From: an uncultured Novosphingobium sp.
Lineage (GTDB): Bacteria; Pseudomonadota; Alphaproteobacteria; Sphingomonadales; Sphingomonadaceae
Reading direction: 5' to 3'
Assembly: GCA_937897535.1 (NCBI GenBank)
Contig: CALCQB010000179.1
Location: 1 to 18,329, forward strand
DNA length: 18,329 bases
Notes under the pieces: generated by a model
Told to the model about the DNA's origin: nothing
What the model saw: the letters and a program-made list of their open reading frames with translations, nothing else
The model's database searches: none
Made by a program: the position numbers and the translations under genes
In this document: one piece after another, positions 6,616 through 13,423 of the stretch
Layout: every line of letters begins with the position of its first letter
Numbering within the stretch: the first letter of the stretch is position 1

Positions 6616-7989
6616 TCAGGCTTCCTCAAGCTGGCGGGATTGGACCGGCAGGGCGTTGCCCTTGGCCGCAGCGCGTTTTGCCCCTTGCGCCAGCTCCTTG
6701 TTCAAGGCGCGGACGTAGTGGTCGAAATCGAGCTGGATCGTGTGGCGCCGGGCGGCATAGTACTGCCCGGTATAGTAATCCTCGTCGGCCTGAATCACCC
6801 GCTCCATCTCGGCGGGTTCGGGCGGGAGATATTGCCCGGCCAGATAGCGCGCGACCAGCTTGCTCTGCTGCTCGGCGAAGTTGACCAGCGTCGGCAGCGG
6901 CTGGGCCAGCCCCATATAGAACAGGTCGGGCACCCCGGGCTTGAGGATCCGCTTGTAGAGCGGCGGCGGGCGGTTGTCGGCATCGGCCTTGAAGCTCGGC
7001 TCGGCGAAGAACGGGAAGGCGATGTCATAGCCGGTCGCCCAGACGATCACGTCGATTTGTTCGCGGCTGCCGTCAGCGAAGACCACGTCCTTGCCGTCGA
7101 GCCGTTCGACCGCGCCCTTCATCGTGATGTCGCCCGATCCGGCCCGGACCAGGAACTCGCCCGAAACGGTGCCGTGGCTTTCGAACGGGCCGATCGCGGG
7201 TTCGGGCAGGCCATAGTCGCTCATCTTGCCGACCAATCCCTTGATCATCCGCGCCCCCAGCCATTGCTTGACCCCCTTGGGCAGCCAGGCCGGAGCCGGG
7301 TTCTTGTCGAGCGGCTGGCCGCGGTAATACTTGGGGAAGATCCACACGCCCCGACGGGTGCTGACGAACAGCTTCTCCGCCATCGGCCGCTGCGACAGCT
7401 CACTCGCGACGTCCATCGCCGAATTGCCCATGCCGACCACCAGCACCCGCTTGCCGATGCAGTTCACCGGCTCGAACGGGGTGCGGTAGTTGTGGCTGTG
7501 GAGCTGCGCGCCGTCGAAGTGCCCCGGATAGTCGGGAATCCGCGCCGCCCAGTGGTGGCCGTTGGCGACCGCCAGCGCGTCATAGTGCTTCACTTCGCCG
7601 GTCGAGAGCGTGATGGTCCAGCCGCCCTGGCTGCCGCGCTCGGCTTGCTCGACCCGGGTGCTGAAGCGGATGTGCTCGCGCAGGCCGAAATGATCGACGT
7701 AATCGTGGAAGTACTGCAGCAGCAGCGAATGGTGCGGATAGTCGGGCCAGTCAGCCGGGACCGGATAGTCTTCGAACGCCAGCCGCCACTTCGAGGTATC
7801 GATGTGCAGGCTTTGATAGCAGGCGCTCATCCCGTTGGGATTGTTGTAGTACCAGGTCCCGCCGATATCGTCCGACGCTTCATAGACGTCGAACGGAATT
7901 CCGTAATCCTTGAGCCGCTTGGCGGTGGTAAAGCCGCTGCAACCGGCACCGATAATGCACACGCGGGGCAGCGCCGTATTCTGGGTCAT
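6616..7989 (-). CDS. Flavin-containing monooxygenase (FMO family)
   Basis: The 457-residue protein starts at ATG 7989, with GGGAGAG 8 nt upstream. The frame stays open further upstream (to 8631) but that part overlaps the divergent gene and has no homology signal. The FAD-binding Rossmann motif is GAGCSG (14-19) and the NADPH-binding motif is VGMGNSA (185-191). Between them lies an exact FxGxxxHxxxY fingerprint (Phe158, Gly160, His164, Tyr168), which is the FMO-type motif; Baeyer-Villiger enzymes would show W-P or W-D after the His. WATGYDIAFPF is the usual late ATG motif. It is the first gene of a three-gene operon with the P450 and crotonase. It probably inserts one oxygen from O2 at a soft nucleophile or ketone; the substrate is unknown. 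Confidence 0.94.
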   Translation of the reverse strand: MTQNTALPRVCIIGAGCSGFTTAKRLKDYGIPFDVYEASDDIGGTWYYNNPNGMSACYQSLHIDTSKWRLAFEDYPVPADWPDYPHHSLLLQYFHDYVDHFGLREHIRFSTRVEQAERGSQGGWTITLSTGEVKHYDALAVANGHHWAARIPDYPGHFDGAQLHSHNYRTPFEPVNCIGKRVLVVGMGNSAMDVASELSQRPMAEKLFVSTRRGVWIFPKYYRGQPLDKNPAPAWLPKGVKQWLGARMIKGLVGKMSDYGLPEPAIGPFESHGTVSGEFLVRAGSGDITMKGAVERLDGKDVVFADGSREQIDVIVWATGYDIAFPFFAEPSFKADADNRPPPLYKRILKPGVPDLFYMGLAQPLPTLVNFAEQQSKLVARYLAGQYLPPEPAEMERVIQADEDYYTGQYYAARRHTIQLDFDHYVRALNKELAQGAKRAAAKGNALPVQSRQLEEA

Positions 7990-8028
7990 GGCAAAGACTC
8001 TCCCTGGCCGCTGACGGGCCATCCGCAG

Positions 8029-8057
8029 ACTATGTTTAATCGTGCGGTTAAAGTCCA
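8029..8057 (-). promoter_or_regulatory. Candidate promoter and 18-bp palindromic operator of the FMO-P450-crotonase operon
   Basis: TTTAATCGTGCGGTTAAA (8035-8052) is an imperfect palindrome with 7 of 8 arm pairs matching around a 2-bp centre, the size and symmetry of a TetR-family operator. On the minus strand it occupies exactly the 17-bp spacer between TGGACT (-35 candidate, 8052-8057) and CATAGT (-10 candidate, 8029-8034), 40 nt before the FMO start codon. Each hexamer matches the sigma-70 consensus at 4 of 6 positions. No regulator gene lies in the window. A further inverted repeat, GCGCAAG/CTTGCGC (8072-8078 and 8090-8096), lies upstream and has no assigned role. Confidence 0.45.
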
Positions 8058-8154
8058 GCGCGATTGATCCAGCGCAAGGCTTGACCGCGCTTGCGCCGTT
8101 AGGCCAGCATCGGCGCACCGTGCCCGAAGCGCGCAAGCCATGGAGACGATGCCG

Positions 8155-8556
8155 ATGCCGACAACCCTCGATCCCACCGCCTGGTCGGCGCTGCTGCTGG
8201 GCCTGACCGCGCTGTTCGCCGGGATCGGCGCGCTGCGCAAGCCGGGGGCCTGGCGGGTCATGCTGGAGGAAGTCGAGCGGTCCCCGGCGCTGCAGTTCCT
8301 GTGCGGGCTGATGGAACTGGTGATCGGCGCGGTGGTCTATCTGGCCAATCCGTGGGTTCCGACCGACCTCGCCGCTTGTGCGATGAAGGCGCTGGGCGGG
8401 GTGATGATGGTCGAGGCGCTGGCGATCCTCGGCTTCGTCGACATCTACACCCAGTTCTGGCTGCGCAGCCTGACCTTCATGCACCGCGGCTGGGCGCTGA
8501 GCACCATGGCCTTCGGGCTGGTGCTCGCCGTGGTCGGTGCGCTGCGGCTGGCCTGA
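8155..8556 (+). CDS. Integral membrane protein of unknown function
   Basis: I do not recognise a named family. From ATG 8155 the protein has 133 residues. Earlier in-frame ATGs at 8140 and 8149 exist, but GGAGA at 8142-8146 is correctly spaced (8 nt) only for 8155. Four hydrophobic segments are visible: AWSALLLGLTALFAGIGAL, LCGLMELVIGAVVYLA, AMKALGGVMMVEALAILGFV and TMAFGLVLAVVGALRLA. Between the first two is a charged cytoplasmic or periplasmic loop (RKPGAWRVMLEEVERSP). The protein is therefore expected in the inner membrane with both ends on one side. It diverges from the FMO operon and ends only 4 nt from the convergent metallo-hydrolase gene. No catalytic motif is apparent. Confidence 0.75.
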   Translation: MPTTLDPTAWSALLLGLTALFAGIGALRKPGAWRVMLEEVERSPALQFLCGLMELVIGAVVYLANPWVPTDLAACAMKALGGVMMVEALAILGFVDIYTQFWLRSLTFMHRGWALSTMAFGLVLAVVGALRLA

Positions 8557-8560
8557 CCGA

Positions 8561-9427
8561 TCAGATCGCGCCCACCGGCAAGCGCAGATAGACGTGCCCC
8601 GCCGCGGTCGGCGGCGGCATCGCCCCGGCACGGATGTTGACCTGCAGCGACGGCAGGATCAGCAGCGGCGCCTCGAGCGCGGCATCGCGGGCCTGCCGCA
8701 GCGCGACAAAGTCGGCCTCGCTCACCCCGTCATGGATGTGGACGTTGCCCTGGCGCTGTTCCGCGACGCTGGTCTCCCAGCGATATTCGCTGCGCCCGGC
8801 GGGCAGATAGTCATGCCCGATGAACATCCGGGTGGTGTCGGGCAGCGCCAGGATTTTGCGGATCGAACGGTACAAGGCCGCTGCATCGCCGCCCGGAAAG
8901 TCGCTGCGCGCGGTGCCATAGTCGGGCATGAACAGCGTATCGCCGACGAACACCGCATCGCCGATCACATAGCTGACGCAGGCCGGGGTGTGGCCGGGCG
9001 TATGGAGCACCGCGATCGTCAGCTCGCCCAATGCAAGCGAATCGCCTTCGCGCACCAACCGGTCGAACTGGTTGCCGTCGGGCACGACATCGTCGGCCTC
9101 GAACAGCGGCGCGAACACCTGCTGGACCTGGGTGATGGCAGCGCCGATCACGATCGGTGCGCCGGTCCGCTCGCGCAGATAGTGCGCGGCCGAAAGGTGA
9201 TCGGCGTGGGCGTGGGTTTCGAGCAGCCATTCGACCTTGAGCCCCTGTTCGGCGACCCACGCCAGCAGCAGATCGGCCGAACGGGTCGAGGTGCGGGCAT
9301 TGCGCGGGGTGAAATCGAGCACCGGGTCGATGATCGCGGCCGCCTTGCTGGCCGGATCGTGGACCACATAGCTGACCGTGAAGGTCGCCGGATCGAAGAA
9401 GGCCTGGACGTGCGGGGCTTGGGGCAT
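8561..9427 (-). CDS. Metallo-beta-lactamase fold hydrolase, persulfide-dioxygenase-like (Blh/ETHE1-type)
   Basis: The 288-residue protein starts at ATG 9427 with AGGAG 7 nt upstream. Metal ligands are visible: THAHADH (His72, His74, Asp76, His77), HTPGH (His146), GDTLF (Asp163) and GHDY (His205). The combination of THAHADHL, HTPGHTPACVSY and FMPDYGTARSDFPGG is typical of the ETHE1/PDO/Blh branch, whose members use a mononuclear iron to oxidise glutathione persulfide to sulfite. There is no N-terminal DUF442 or C-terminal rhodanese fusion; the rhodanese is a separate divergent gene next door. That neighbourhood (rhodanese, sulfite-type exporter) supports a role in sulfide/persulfide detoxification in the cytoplasm. 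Glyoxalase-II-like activity is the main alternative. Confidence 0.87.
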   Translation of the reverse strand: MPQAPHVQAFFDPATFTVSYVVHDPASKAAAIIDPVLDFTPRNARTSTRSADLLLAWVAEQGLKVEWLLETHAHADHLSAAHYLRERTGAPIVIGAAITQVQQVFAPLFEADDVVPDGNQFDRLVREGDSLALGELTIAVLHTPGHTPACVSYVIGDAVFVGDTLFMPDYGTARSDFPGGDAAALYRSIRKILALPDTTRMFIGHDYLPAGRSEYRWETSVAEQRQGNVHIHDGVSEADFVALRQARDAALEAPLLILPSLQVNIRAGAMPPPTAAGHVYLRLPVGAI

Positions 9428-9447
9428 GATTCGTCTCCTGTGCCCTT

Positions 9448-9485
9448 ATATTAGCACTTGCTAACTTAGATTCAATGCATATAAT
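9448..9485. promoter_or_regulatory. Divergent promoters sharing one palindromic operator (sulfur module)
   Basis: TTAGCACTTGCTAA (9451-9464) is a perfect 6-bp-arm palindrome. On the plus strand TTGCTA (9458-9463) and a consensus TATAAT (9480-9485) are 16 bp apart and point at the rhodanese-exporter genes. On the minus strand TTGAAT (complement of 9470-9475) and TAATAT (complement of 9448-9453) are 16 bp apart and point at the metallo-hydrolase. The palindrome overlaps elements of both promoters, so one bound repressor could silence both directions. A second symmetric sequence, TGCAT-ATA-ATGCA (9476-9488), covers the plus-strand -10. In related systems an ArsR-type repressor (BigR/SqrR) controls such genes; none is encoded here. 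Confidence 0.6.
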
Positions 9486-9550
9486 GCAATCAAGCGGGGC
9501 GGACATCCCCCCAACCGTCCGTCCCGCGCCTTACAAGGAAACGCGTCACC

Positions 9551-10084
9551 ATGCCTGCCACCCTTCACAAGCTGAGTCCAAGCGAAGTCCGCGCCCGGAT
9601 TGATGCCGGAACCGTGGTGCTGGTCGATATCCGCGAGGCTGACGAATTCGCCCGCGCCCACATCCCCGGCGCGCGGTCGCAGCCGCTGTCGGGCTGGGAA
9701 CAGGCGCACCTGGGCATTGATCCGGCCGCCGACGTGGTGTTCACCTGCCGCACCGGCAATCGCACCGGGGCGGCTTGCGAGCGGCTGGCGGCGCGGGTCA
9801 ATGGCGATGCCTATGTCCTCGACGGCGGGCTCGATGCCTGGCGCCAGGCCGGACTGCCGCTGAGTGAGGACCGCAAGGCCCCGATCGAGCTCAACCGCCA
9901 GGTCCAGATCGTCGCCGGGCTGTTGATCCTGACCGGGGTGCTGCTGGGCACGTTCGTGGCCGCCCCGTGGTATGGTCTCGCCGGCTTCGTCGGCGCGGGG
10001 CTGACCTTTGCCGGGGTCAGCGGGACCTGCGCGATGGCGCGGGTGCTGCTGCTCGCGCCGTGGAACCGGCCGCGGACAGCCTGA
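9551..10084 (+). CDS. YgaP-like rhodanese with C-terminal membrane hairpin
   Basis: The 177-residue protein has AAGGAA 10 nt before its ATG. Residues 1-108 form a rhodanese domain: VDIREADEFARAHIPGA is the family entry motif and FTCRTGNRT is the active-site loop, with Cys66 carrying the persulfide. VLDGGLDAWRQAGLP closes the domain. Two transmembrane helices follow (about 118-136 and 141-160), matching the DUF2892 part of E. coli YgaP, and SGTCAMARVLLLAPWNR gives a second cysteine (Cys160) at the place where YgaP has its Cys158. It should transfer sulfane sulfur at the cytoplasmic face of the inner membrane. The exporter gene starts 4 nt downstream, so the two are almost certainly co-transcribed. 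Confidence 0.92.
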   Translation: MPATLHKLSPSEVRARIDAGTVVLVDIREADEFARAHIPGARSQPLSGWEQAHLGIDPAADVVFTCRTGNRTGAACERLAARVNGDAYVLDGGLDAWRQAGLPLSEDRKAPIELNRQVQIVAGLLILTGVLLGTFVAAPWYGLAGFVGAGLTFAGVSGTCAMARVLLLAPWNRPRTA

Positions 10085-10088
10085 TCCG

Positions 10089-10850
10089 GTGGGCTGGGAA
10101 ATTCTTCTGCTGGCCGCGTTGGGCGGGGTGCTGATCGGCCTGCTGCTGACCCTGTTCGGTGGCGGCGGATCGGTTCTGGCGACCCCGTGGCTCATCTATG
10201 TCGTCGGCGTGGCTGATGTTCATACCGCAATCGGCACTTCGGCGGCGGCCGTGGCGGTCAATGCCGCGACCGGCCTCGCCGCCCAGGCCCGTGCCGGGCG
10301 GGTCAAATGGCCCTGTGCCACGGTGTTCGGCCTGTCGGGACTGGCCGGAGCGCTGGCCGGGGCGCAGCTAGCCCGCCAGGTTGACGGCAAGGCGCTGCTC
10401 GGCTGGTTTGCCGTGGCGATGATCGCGGTCGCGGTATCGATGCTGCTGCCGAAGAAAAGCGCAGGCGATCCCGCCGTCTACCTCAAGCCGGCGATGGTGC
10501 TCAAGCTTGCCCCGGTCGGACTGGTCGCCGGCCTTGCCGCCGGGTTCTTCGGGATCGGCGGCGGGTTCCTGATCGCGCCGGGGCTGATGGCCTCGACCGG
10601 CATGACCCTCGCCAATGCCGGGGCCAGTTCGCTGGTTTCAGTGGTGCTGTTCGGATCGGCAACCAGCCTGTCCTATGCCGCTGCCGGACAGGTTGCCTGG
10701 ACGCTGTTCGCCGCGCTGGTCGTCGGTGGAGCGGTCGGAACGCTGATTGCCATGCCGCTCAGCCGCCTGCTCGAAGCCCGGGTCCAGACCGCGCGCGCAT
10801 TGTTCGCCGCGATGGTGATCGCGGTCGCGCTGTTCATCCTGCTGGGGTGA
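10089..10850 (+). CDS. TauE/SafE-family anion (sulfite/sulfonate-type) exporter
   Basis: The best start is GTG at 10089, 4 nt after the rhodanese stop, giving 253 residues beginning MGWEILLLAALGG. The frame is open further upstream, but only inside the rhodanese gene. The protein is a string of hydrophobic helices with the two internal glycine-rich family repeats: LTLFGGGGSVLATPWLIYVVG near the N-terminus and AAGFFGIGGGFLIAPGLM in the second half, the usual two-fold pseudo-symmetry of TauE/SafE. It should lie in the inner membrane with about eight helices and export sulfite or a similar sulfur oxyanion. Together with the persulfide-dioxygenase-like and rhodanese proteins this makes a complete detoxification route; the actual anion is inferred. 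Confidence 0.9.
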   Translation: MGWEILLLAALGGVLIGLLLTLFGGGGSVLATPWLIYVVGVADVHTAIGTSAAAVAVNAATGLAAQARAGRVKWPCATVFGLSGLAGALAGAQLARQVDGKALLGWFAVAMIAVAVSMLLPKKSAGDPAVYLKPAMVLKLAPVGLVAGLAAGFFGIGGGFLIAPGLMASTGMTLANAGASSLVSVVLFGSATSLSYAAAGQVAWTLFAALVVGGAVGTLIAMPLSRLLEARVQTARALFAAMVIAVALFILLG

Positions 10851-10865
10851 ATCCGCGCGGCGGTT

Positions 10866-12644
10866 TCAATCGATCCGGCGGAACGTCAAGTTTCGAGCAT
10901 TGTCGGTCCCGGTCGTGAACCCGGTTACCTTGCCCGCGGGATCGCGGCTGAAGTTCAGGACCGGCATGTACCAGCGCCCGCTGGCAAAGCTGTCTGCGCC
11001 GTTTCGGGTCAATGACACCACGCCATTGATCGGGTGGACCGCTTCGATCGTGCCGCGGCTGACCCTGATCGCATAGCCGGTGGCCAGCTCGTCCGACCAA
11101 TAGCGTCCGATATAGCCTGCCAGGTTGACCGGCGGCAGCGGCGATGCCGGATCGGGCGGGCTGTCGCTCGGCACTTCGGCGGCCGGGCGCGGCTGGACCG
11201 GGAGGAACAATTCCTCGATCCGTTCCGAACGGGCATAGGCGGCATCGTCGCCATCGTTGCTGAGGAAGATGATCGCTGCATGCTGGTCCGGGAAACGCTC
11301 GATCCGGGTCCGGAAGCCAGCGACGAGTCCCAGGTGGCCGATGCTGGGCAGGCCGCGATGGAGCCCGTGCCACTGCCCGAAGGCATAGCCGGTTGTCCTG
11401 CCATCGGGCAGCACGGTCGGCTTGGCCAGCAACGTCAGCACGCCCGGACCACCGACCCTGCCGGTTTCCAGATTGGCGACCCACCGGACCAGATCGTCGA
11501 GGCTCGACACCAGCGAAGTTGATCCGCCGACCGCCGTGCTGGCTCCGGTGGCGAGGCTGACTTCCGGACTGCGGCCTTCGTAGCTTTGCGCCTTGCCCGC
11601 AATCACCGCTGCGGGATCCAGGTTTAGCCGACTATCGGCCATTCCGAGCGGGGCGAACAGCTTGTCCGCCATCCAGCGATCGGCGCGCTGCCCGGTGATC
11701 CGACCGACGATCTCGCCCAGCAGGACATAGCCGGTGTTCGAGTAGAGCTGCTGGCTGCCCGGCGCGAAGTTGAGGCTGCGCTGGCGCGCGGCGAAATCGA
11801 GGACGTTCTGCGCGGTCATCCCGCGTTCGGGGGTGAGCCCGGCAATCGCCAGCCCGGCATCCCAATCGCGCAGCCCACTGGTGTGATCGAGCAGCTGGCC
11901 GACCGTGATCGCCGCCCCCAGATCGGCCAGTTCGGGTAGGTATTGGCGGACATCGTCGGCGCGCGACAGCCGCCCCTCGGCAATCAGCATCGCCACTGCA
12001 TAACCGGTGAACTGCTTGGACACCGAAGCCAGTTCGAACCGGGTCCGCCCGGTAATCGGGACCTGATCTTCCACATTGGCGAGGCCGATGGTGCGGCGGT
12101 AGACCGGCTTGCCGTCCTTCAGCACCACCACCGCCGCGCCAGGATGCGCTGGATCGTACCAGCTATCCATCAGCTGATCGGCGCGGCCTTGCGGGGTGTG
12201 GGCCAAAGGCTCACGCCGAGCCAGCGTGATCGCGAAACCGGCCGACCCGATTTGCCAATCGAACTGCGCGACCTGGACGATGTAACGCCCGGTGCGCGGC
12301 GCGACGATGATCCCGGTTTCGGTTTCGTGAAGCGTGTTCTGATCGATAATCTCGATCAGCTTCCCGTCGGGGCCGAACAGGGTGAGGATCAGGTCTCCAC
12401 CGGACTGGTCGAGCCGGATCGCAGCGAACTGCCCCTTTTGAAGATCGATTGCAAAGCGCCGGACCTGCGGGCCTTCGATTGCAGCGCCGACCGCGCGGCC
12501 CGGTTCGAGCACCGAAGTCGTCAGCGCCGGATCGTCTTTCACAAAGCGGGCGATCGAATGGAAGGGCGGCGCAGGCTGCGCGGATAGCACGGTGGCTGGT
12601 CCGGCCATGGCAATCGCGACGACTGCGGCAATGGCGCTACGCAT
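10866..12644 (-). CDS. Secreted class C beta-lactamase-fold serine hydrolase
   Basis: The 592-residue protein starts at ATG 12644, with GGAAGG about 10 nt upstream; an in-frame ATG at 12710 would bury the signal peptide. Residues 1-22 form a signal peptide ending VLSAQ. Residues about 40-142 look like a beta-sandwich pre-domain (QKGQFAAIRLDQSGGDLILTLFGPDG, RTGRYIVQV). The catalytic domain (about 150-480) has SxxK in ASVSKQF (Ser207, Lys210), the tyrosine motif YSN (Tyr301, Asn303), HTSGLRDWD and HLG (His437). A short C-terminal beta-barrel-like domain (about 505-592) starts NLAGYIGRYWSDEL. Family members act as esterases, peptidases or D-amino-acid-specific hydrolases; resistance to beta-lactams is not implied. 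Convergent with the exporter gene, 15 nt apart. Confidence 0.92.
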   Translation of the reverse strand: MRSAIAAVVAIAMAGPATVLSAQPAPPFHSIARFVKDDPALTTSVLEPGRAVGAAIEGPQVRRFAIDLQKGQFAAIRLDQSGGDLILTLFGPDGKLIEIIDQNTLHETETGIIVAPRTGRYIVQVAQFDWQIGSAGFAITLARREPLAHTPQGRADQLMDSWYDPAHPGAAVVVLKDGKPVYRRTIGLANVEDQVPITGRTRFELASVSKQFTGYAVAMLIAEGRLSRADDVRQYLPELADLGAAITVGQLLDHTSGLRDWDAGLAIAGLTPERGMTAQNVLDFAARQRSLNFAPGSQQLYSNTGYVLLGEIVGRITGQRADRWMADKLFAPLGMADSRLNLDPAAVIAGKAQSYEGRSPEVSLATGASTAVGGSTSLVSSLDDLVRWVANLETGRVGGPGVLTLLAKPTVLPDGRTTGYAFGQWHGLHRGLPSIGHLGLVAGFRTRIERFPDQHAAIIFLSNDGDDAAYARSERIEELFLPVQPRPAAEVPSDSPPDPASPLPPVNLAGYIGRYWSDELATGYAIRVSRGTIEAVHPINGVVSLTRNGADSFASGRWYMPVLNFSRDPAGKVTGFTTGTDNARNLTFRRID

Positions 12645-12684
12645 CGGGTGCGTCCCTTCCTTCTCGCTGCGGCTATGTGTATTG

Positions 12685-12702
12685 CTTGCATAATACTGCA
12701 AG
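12685..12702. promoter_or_regulatory. Palindrome upstream of the serine hydrolase gene
   Basis: CTTGCA-TAATAC-TGCAAG is a perfect 6-bp-arm inverted repeat with a 6-nt AT-rich centre, 40 nt before the start codon at 12644. On the minus strand the centre contains TATTAT, which could serve as a -10 element. I find no convincing -35 at normal spacing, so the promoter reading is tentative. It may be an operator. Confidence 0.35.
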
Positions 12703-12717
12703 ACACGCAAGGTGGTT

Positions 12718-13335
12718 CTAGCGTTCGACGATCAAGCTTGAGGGATAAGGCACCAGCAGCTCTGCCGCGCGTTTCCACTCGGCCCGCAACCACACTTGCC
12801 TCGCCGCCGGATCGCCCGGCAGGATCACCGGCATCGCCTCACGCCCCGCCGCGCGCCAGGCCGCGTTCGGCTCGCAGGTCAGCAGCGCGAAGCTCGGCAC
12901 TTCGCTGTCCTTCCACACCCCGGCAAGCGCGAACAGCGGCTGGTCGGCGAGGGCAAACCAGTGCTGGCGGCGCTTGCCGGTGACCGGATCGGTCCGCCCC
13001 CATTCCATCAGCGCGGTCGCCGGGACCAGGCAGCGGAACTCGCTGTTGCGCAGGTTGCCGATCCAGAACGGACTGTCGGGATTGCGGACCGAGAGCACGC
13101 CCCGCCCGGCCTCGCCGGCAGCCGGCGGCGGCGGCACCCCCCACAGCCGGGGGATCATCCTGAGCGGCTGGCGCTCGCCGCGCGGCCCGGCGACGAATTC
13201 CCGCCCCGTGGTCAGCACCGGGGCGAACTGTCTGGGCGAGACGGTGCCCCCAGCCCACGGATCGCTCCCCGCCGCCGCACCGAAATGGGCAGCAATCGTG
13301 GCGGCCGGAGCGGCGAGGCGGTAGACCACGGTCAT
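12718..13335 (-). CDS. SRAP-domain (YedK/HMCES-like) protein lacking the catalytic cysteine
   Basis: The protein has 205 residues from ATG 13335, chosen because MTVVYRLAAPAATIAAHFGA aligns with the usual N-terminus of SRAP proteins (M-C-N-L-Y-R-L... or M-C-G-R-F...). The frame continues upstream to an ATG at 13425, without any M-C. SRAP proteins sense abasic DNA by forming a thiazolidine link through Cys2 after Met removal. Here residue 2 is Thr. The motif FRCLVPATALMEW keeps the conserved Glu (111). The segment that normally reads I-H-x-x-x-M-P-V-I-L is A-G-R-E-A-M-P-V-I-L, so the active-site His is replaced (Gly164). LWGVPPPP, SVRNPDSPFWIGNLR and LTCEPNA otherwise match a family branch I associate with sphingomonads. 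It looks like an intact reading frame for a non-catalytic paralog; the ribosome-binding site is weak. Confidence 0.85.
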   Translation of the reverse strand: MTVVYRLAAPAATIAAHFGAAAGSDPWAGGTVSPRQFAPVLTTGREFVAGPRGERQPLRMIPRLWGVPPPPAAGEAGRGVLSVRNPDSPFWIGNLRNSEFRCLVPATALMEWGRTDPVTGKRRQHWFALADQPLFALAGVWKDSEVPSFALLTCEPNAAWRAAGREAMPVILPGDPAARQVWLRAEWKRAAELLVPYPSSLIVER

Positions 13336-13423
13336 ATGGTTGCCCGACCACGAAAAAGGCCGACTGGACAGGATGTTGCGCGGACCATAAGCTGCTGTCG
13401 CGCATTCGGGGGGACGACGCAAC

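Noticed and set aside
6598..8067. A 489-codon plus-strand open frame opposite the flavin monooxygenase gene.
   Set aside because: The translation is rich in Arg, Gly, Leu and Asp with no recognisable motif, while the minus strand encodes complete FMO motifs; it is an antisense shadow.
7990..8631. Upstream in-frame extension of the flavin monooxygenase to 671 residues.
   Set aside because: The extension overlaps the divergent membrane protein gene and the promoter region, is compositionally odd, and the ATG at 7989 has a good ribosome-binding site and the expected N-terminus before GAGCSG.
10866..12644. Antibiotic resistance beta-lactamase.
   Set aside because: The SxxK, YSN and HLG motifs fit the broad class C/esterase family, but the extra N- and C-terminal domains and the large size point to a general serine hydrolase; nothing shows drug hydrolysis.
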